Below are positions 5,747 to 5,935 of a stretch of 5,935 bases of DNA, one piece after another. Source of the stretch: Phycisphaerae bacterium (GTDB taxonomy: Bacteria; Planctomycetota; Phycisphaerae; UBA1845; UTPLA1); contig JAFGQA010000255.1 in the NCBI GenBank assembly GCA_016935885.1, forward strand, positions 1 to 5,935, written 5' to 3'. A program made the position numbers and the translations under genes. Under the pieces are notes generated by a model, which was not told the DNA's origin, searched no databases, and saw nothing but the letters and a program-made list of their open reading frames with translations. Positions within the stretch are counted from its first letter, which is position 1, and each line of letters starts with the position of its first letter.

Positions 5747-5850
5747 CACGTCGGCGACGATCGAAACCGGCTTGGTGAAGACGGTCGCTTGACCGCCAAA
5801 AAGCTGTCTCAGAACTGTGCCACAGGTGCATCCAAGCGTGAAGTGCTCTA
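5747..5850. other. Intergenic region after glmS
   Basis: This short gap has a 5-bp hairpin (CGGTC-GCTT-GACCG, 5782-5795) without a following T-run, so no clear terminator. From about 5819 it shows loose similarity to 3396-3423, suggesting the repeat element really begins here. Confidence 0.4.
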
Positions 5851-5933
5851 GCAGCCCGTGGTAAAAGGGAAAACAGCGGTTCGGAAACGCCGTTCCTGAC
5901 CGTGAAGACCACCGGCGAGACGCCGGTGCCACA
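5851..5933 (+). repeat. 83-bp dispersed repeat, copy 2 (downstream of glmS)
   Basis: This is the second copy of the element at 3424-3506, same orientation, 75 of 83 identical. Here the 3' hairpin is perfect: CACCGGCG with CGCCGGTG around AGA (5910-5928). The other hairpin carries one mismatch instead. It reaches the edge of the window and may be longer. The hairpin lies about 165 bases after the glmS stop, so it could also act as a transcript 3' end, though it has no T-run. Confidence 0.75.
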
Positions 5934-5935
5934 GT

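Noticed and set aside
5782..5795. Intrinsic terminator after glmS
   Set aside because: The stem has only 5 pairs and is followed by CCAAAAAG, not a T-run.
1..5935. CRISPR array
   Set aside because: No regularly spaced repeats with unique spacers; the repeats seen are isolated palindromes.

Overview
The window looks like chromosomal DNA of a GC-rich bacterium, most likely a planctomycete or relative. That is inferred from the style of the integrase, the small HTH gene before it, the gene remnants and the intergenic palindromes, not from a marker gene. A mobile element ends here against a tRNA gene, and ordinary chromosome follows.

Left part (1 to about 2755): the integrase-proximal end of an integrated element whose far end lies outside the window. 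It opens with two nearly identical hairpins (13-67). Then come three truncated gene remnants on the + strand, packed into about 540 bases and each in a different frame: the C-terminal part of a DDE transposase (401-505), the C-terminus of what looks like a DUF499-type AAA ATPase (562-705), and a C-terminal tail with a TubC-docking-like helix (homology about 690-938). After a possible promoter there is an intact two-gene operon: a 71-residue HTH protein (1054-1269) and a tyrosine recombinase (1278-2921).

Junction (2756-2829): a complete tRNA-Arg gene with anticodon TCG on the - strand. Its 3' end faces the element and the integrase frame runs antisense through the whole tRNA, so the tRNA 3' region is very probably the attachment site. 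Three GAAAA-type repeats spaced 19-21 bp lie just inside the element.

Right part (2830-5935): about 1.1 kb without a convincing gene, then glmS (3920-5746), encoding a full-length glucosamine-6-phosphate synthase with all expected catalytic residues. The gene-free stretch is rich in palindromes: a REP/BIME-like inverted pair (3171-3257) whose hairpins differ by compensatory changes, two perfect 12-bp palindromes, and one copy of an 83-bp repeat. The second copy of that repeat lies just after glmS, so glmS is bracketed by direct repeats.

How the parts work together: the HTH protein and recombinase presumably control and carry out integration and excision at the tRNA. GlmS is an unrelated housekeeping enzyme supplying amino sugars for the cell envelope. 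No clearly new system is visible. The most unusual features are the mosaic of remnants, the integrase reading through the tRNA, and the covarying palindromes.
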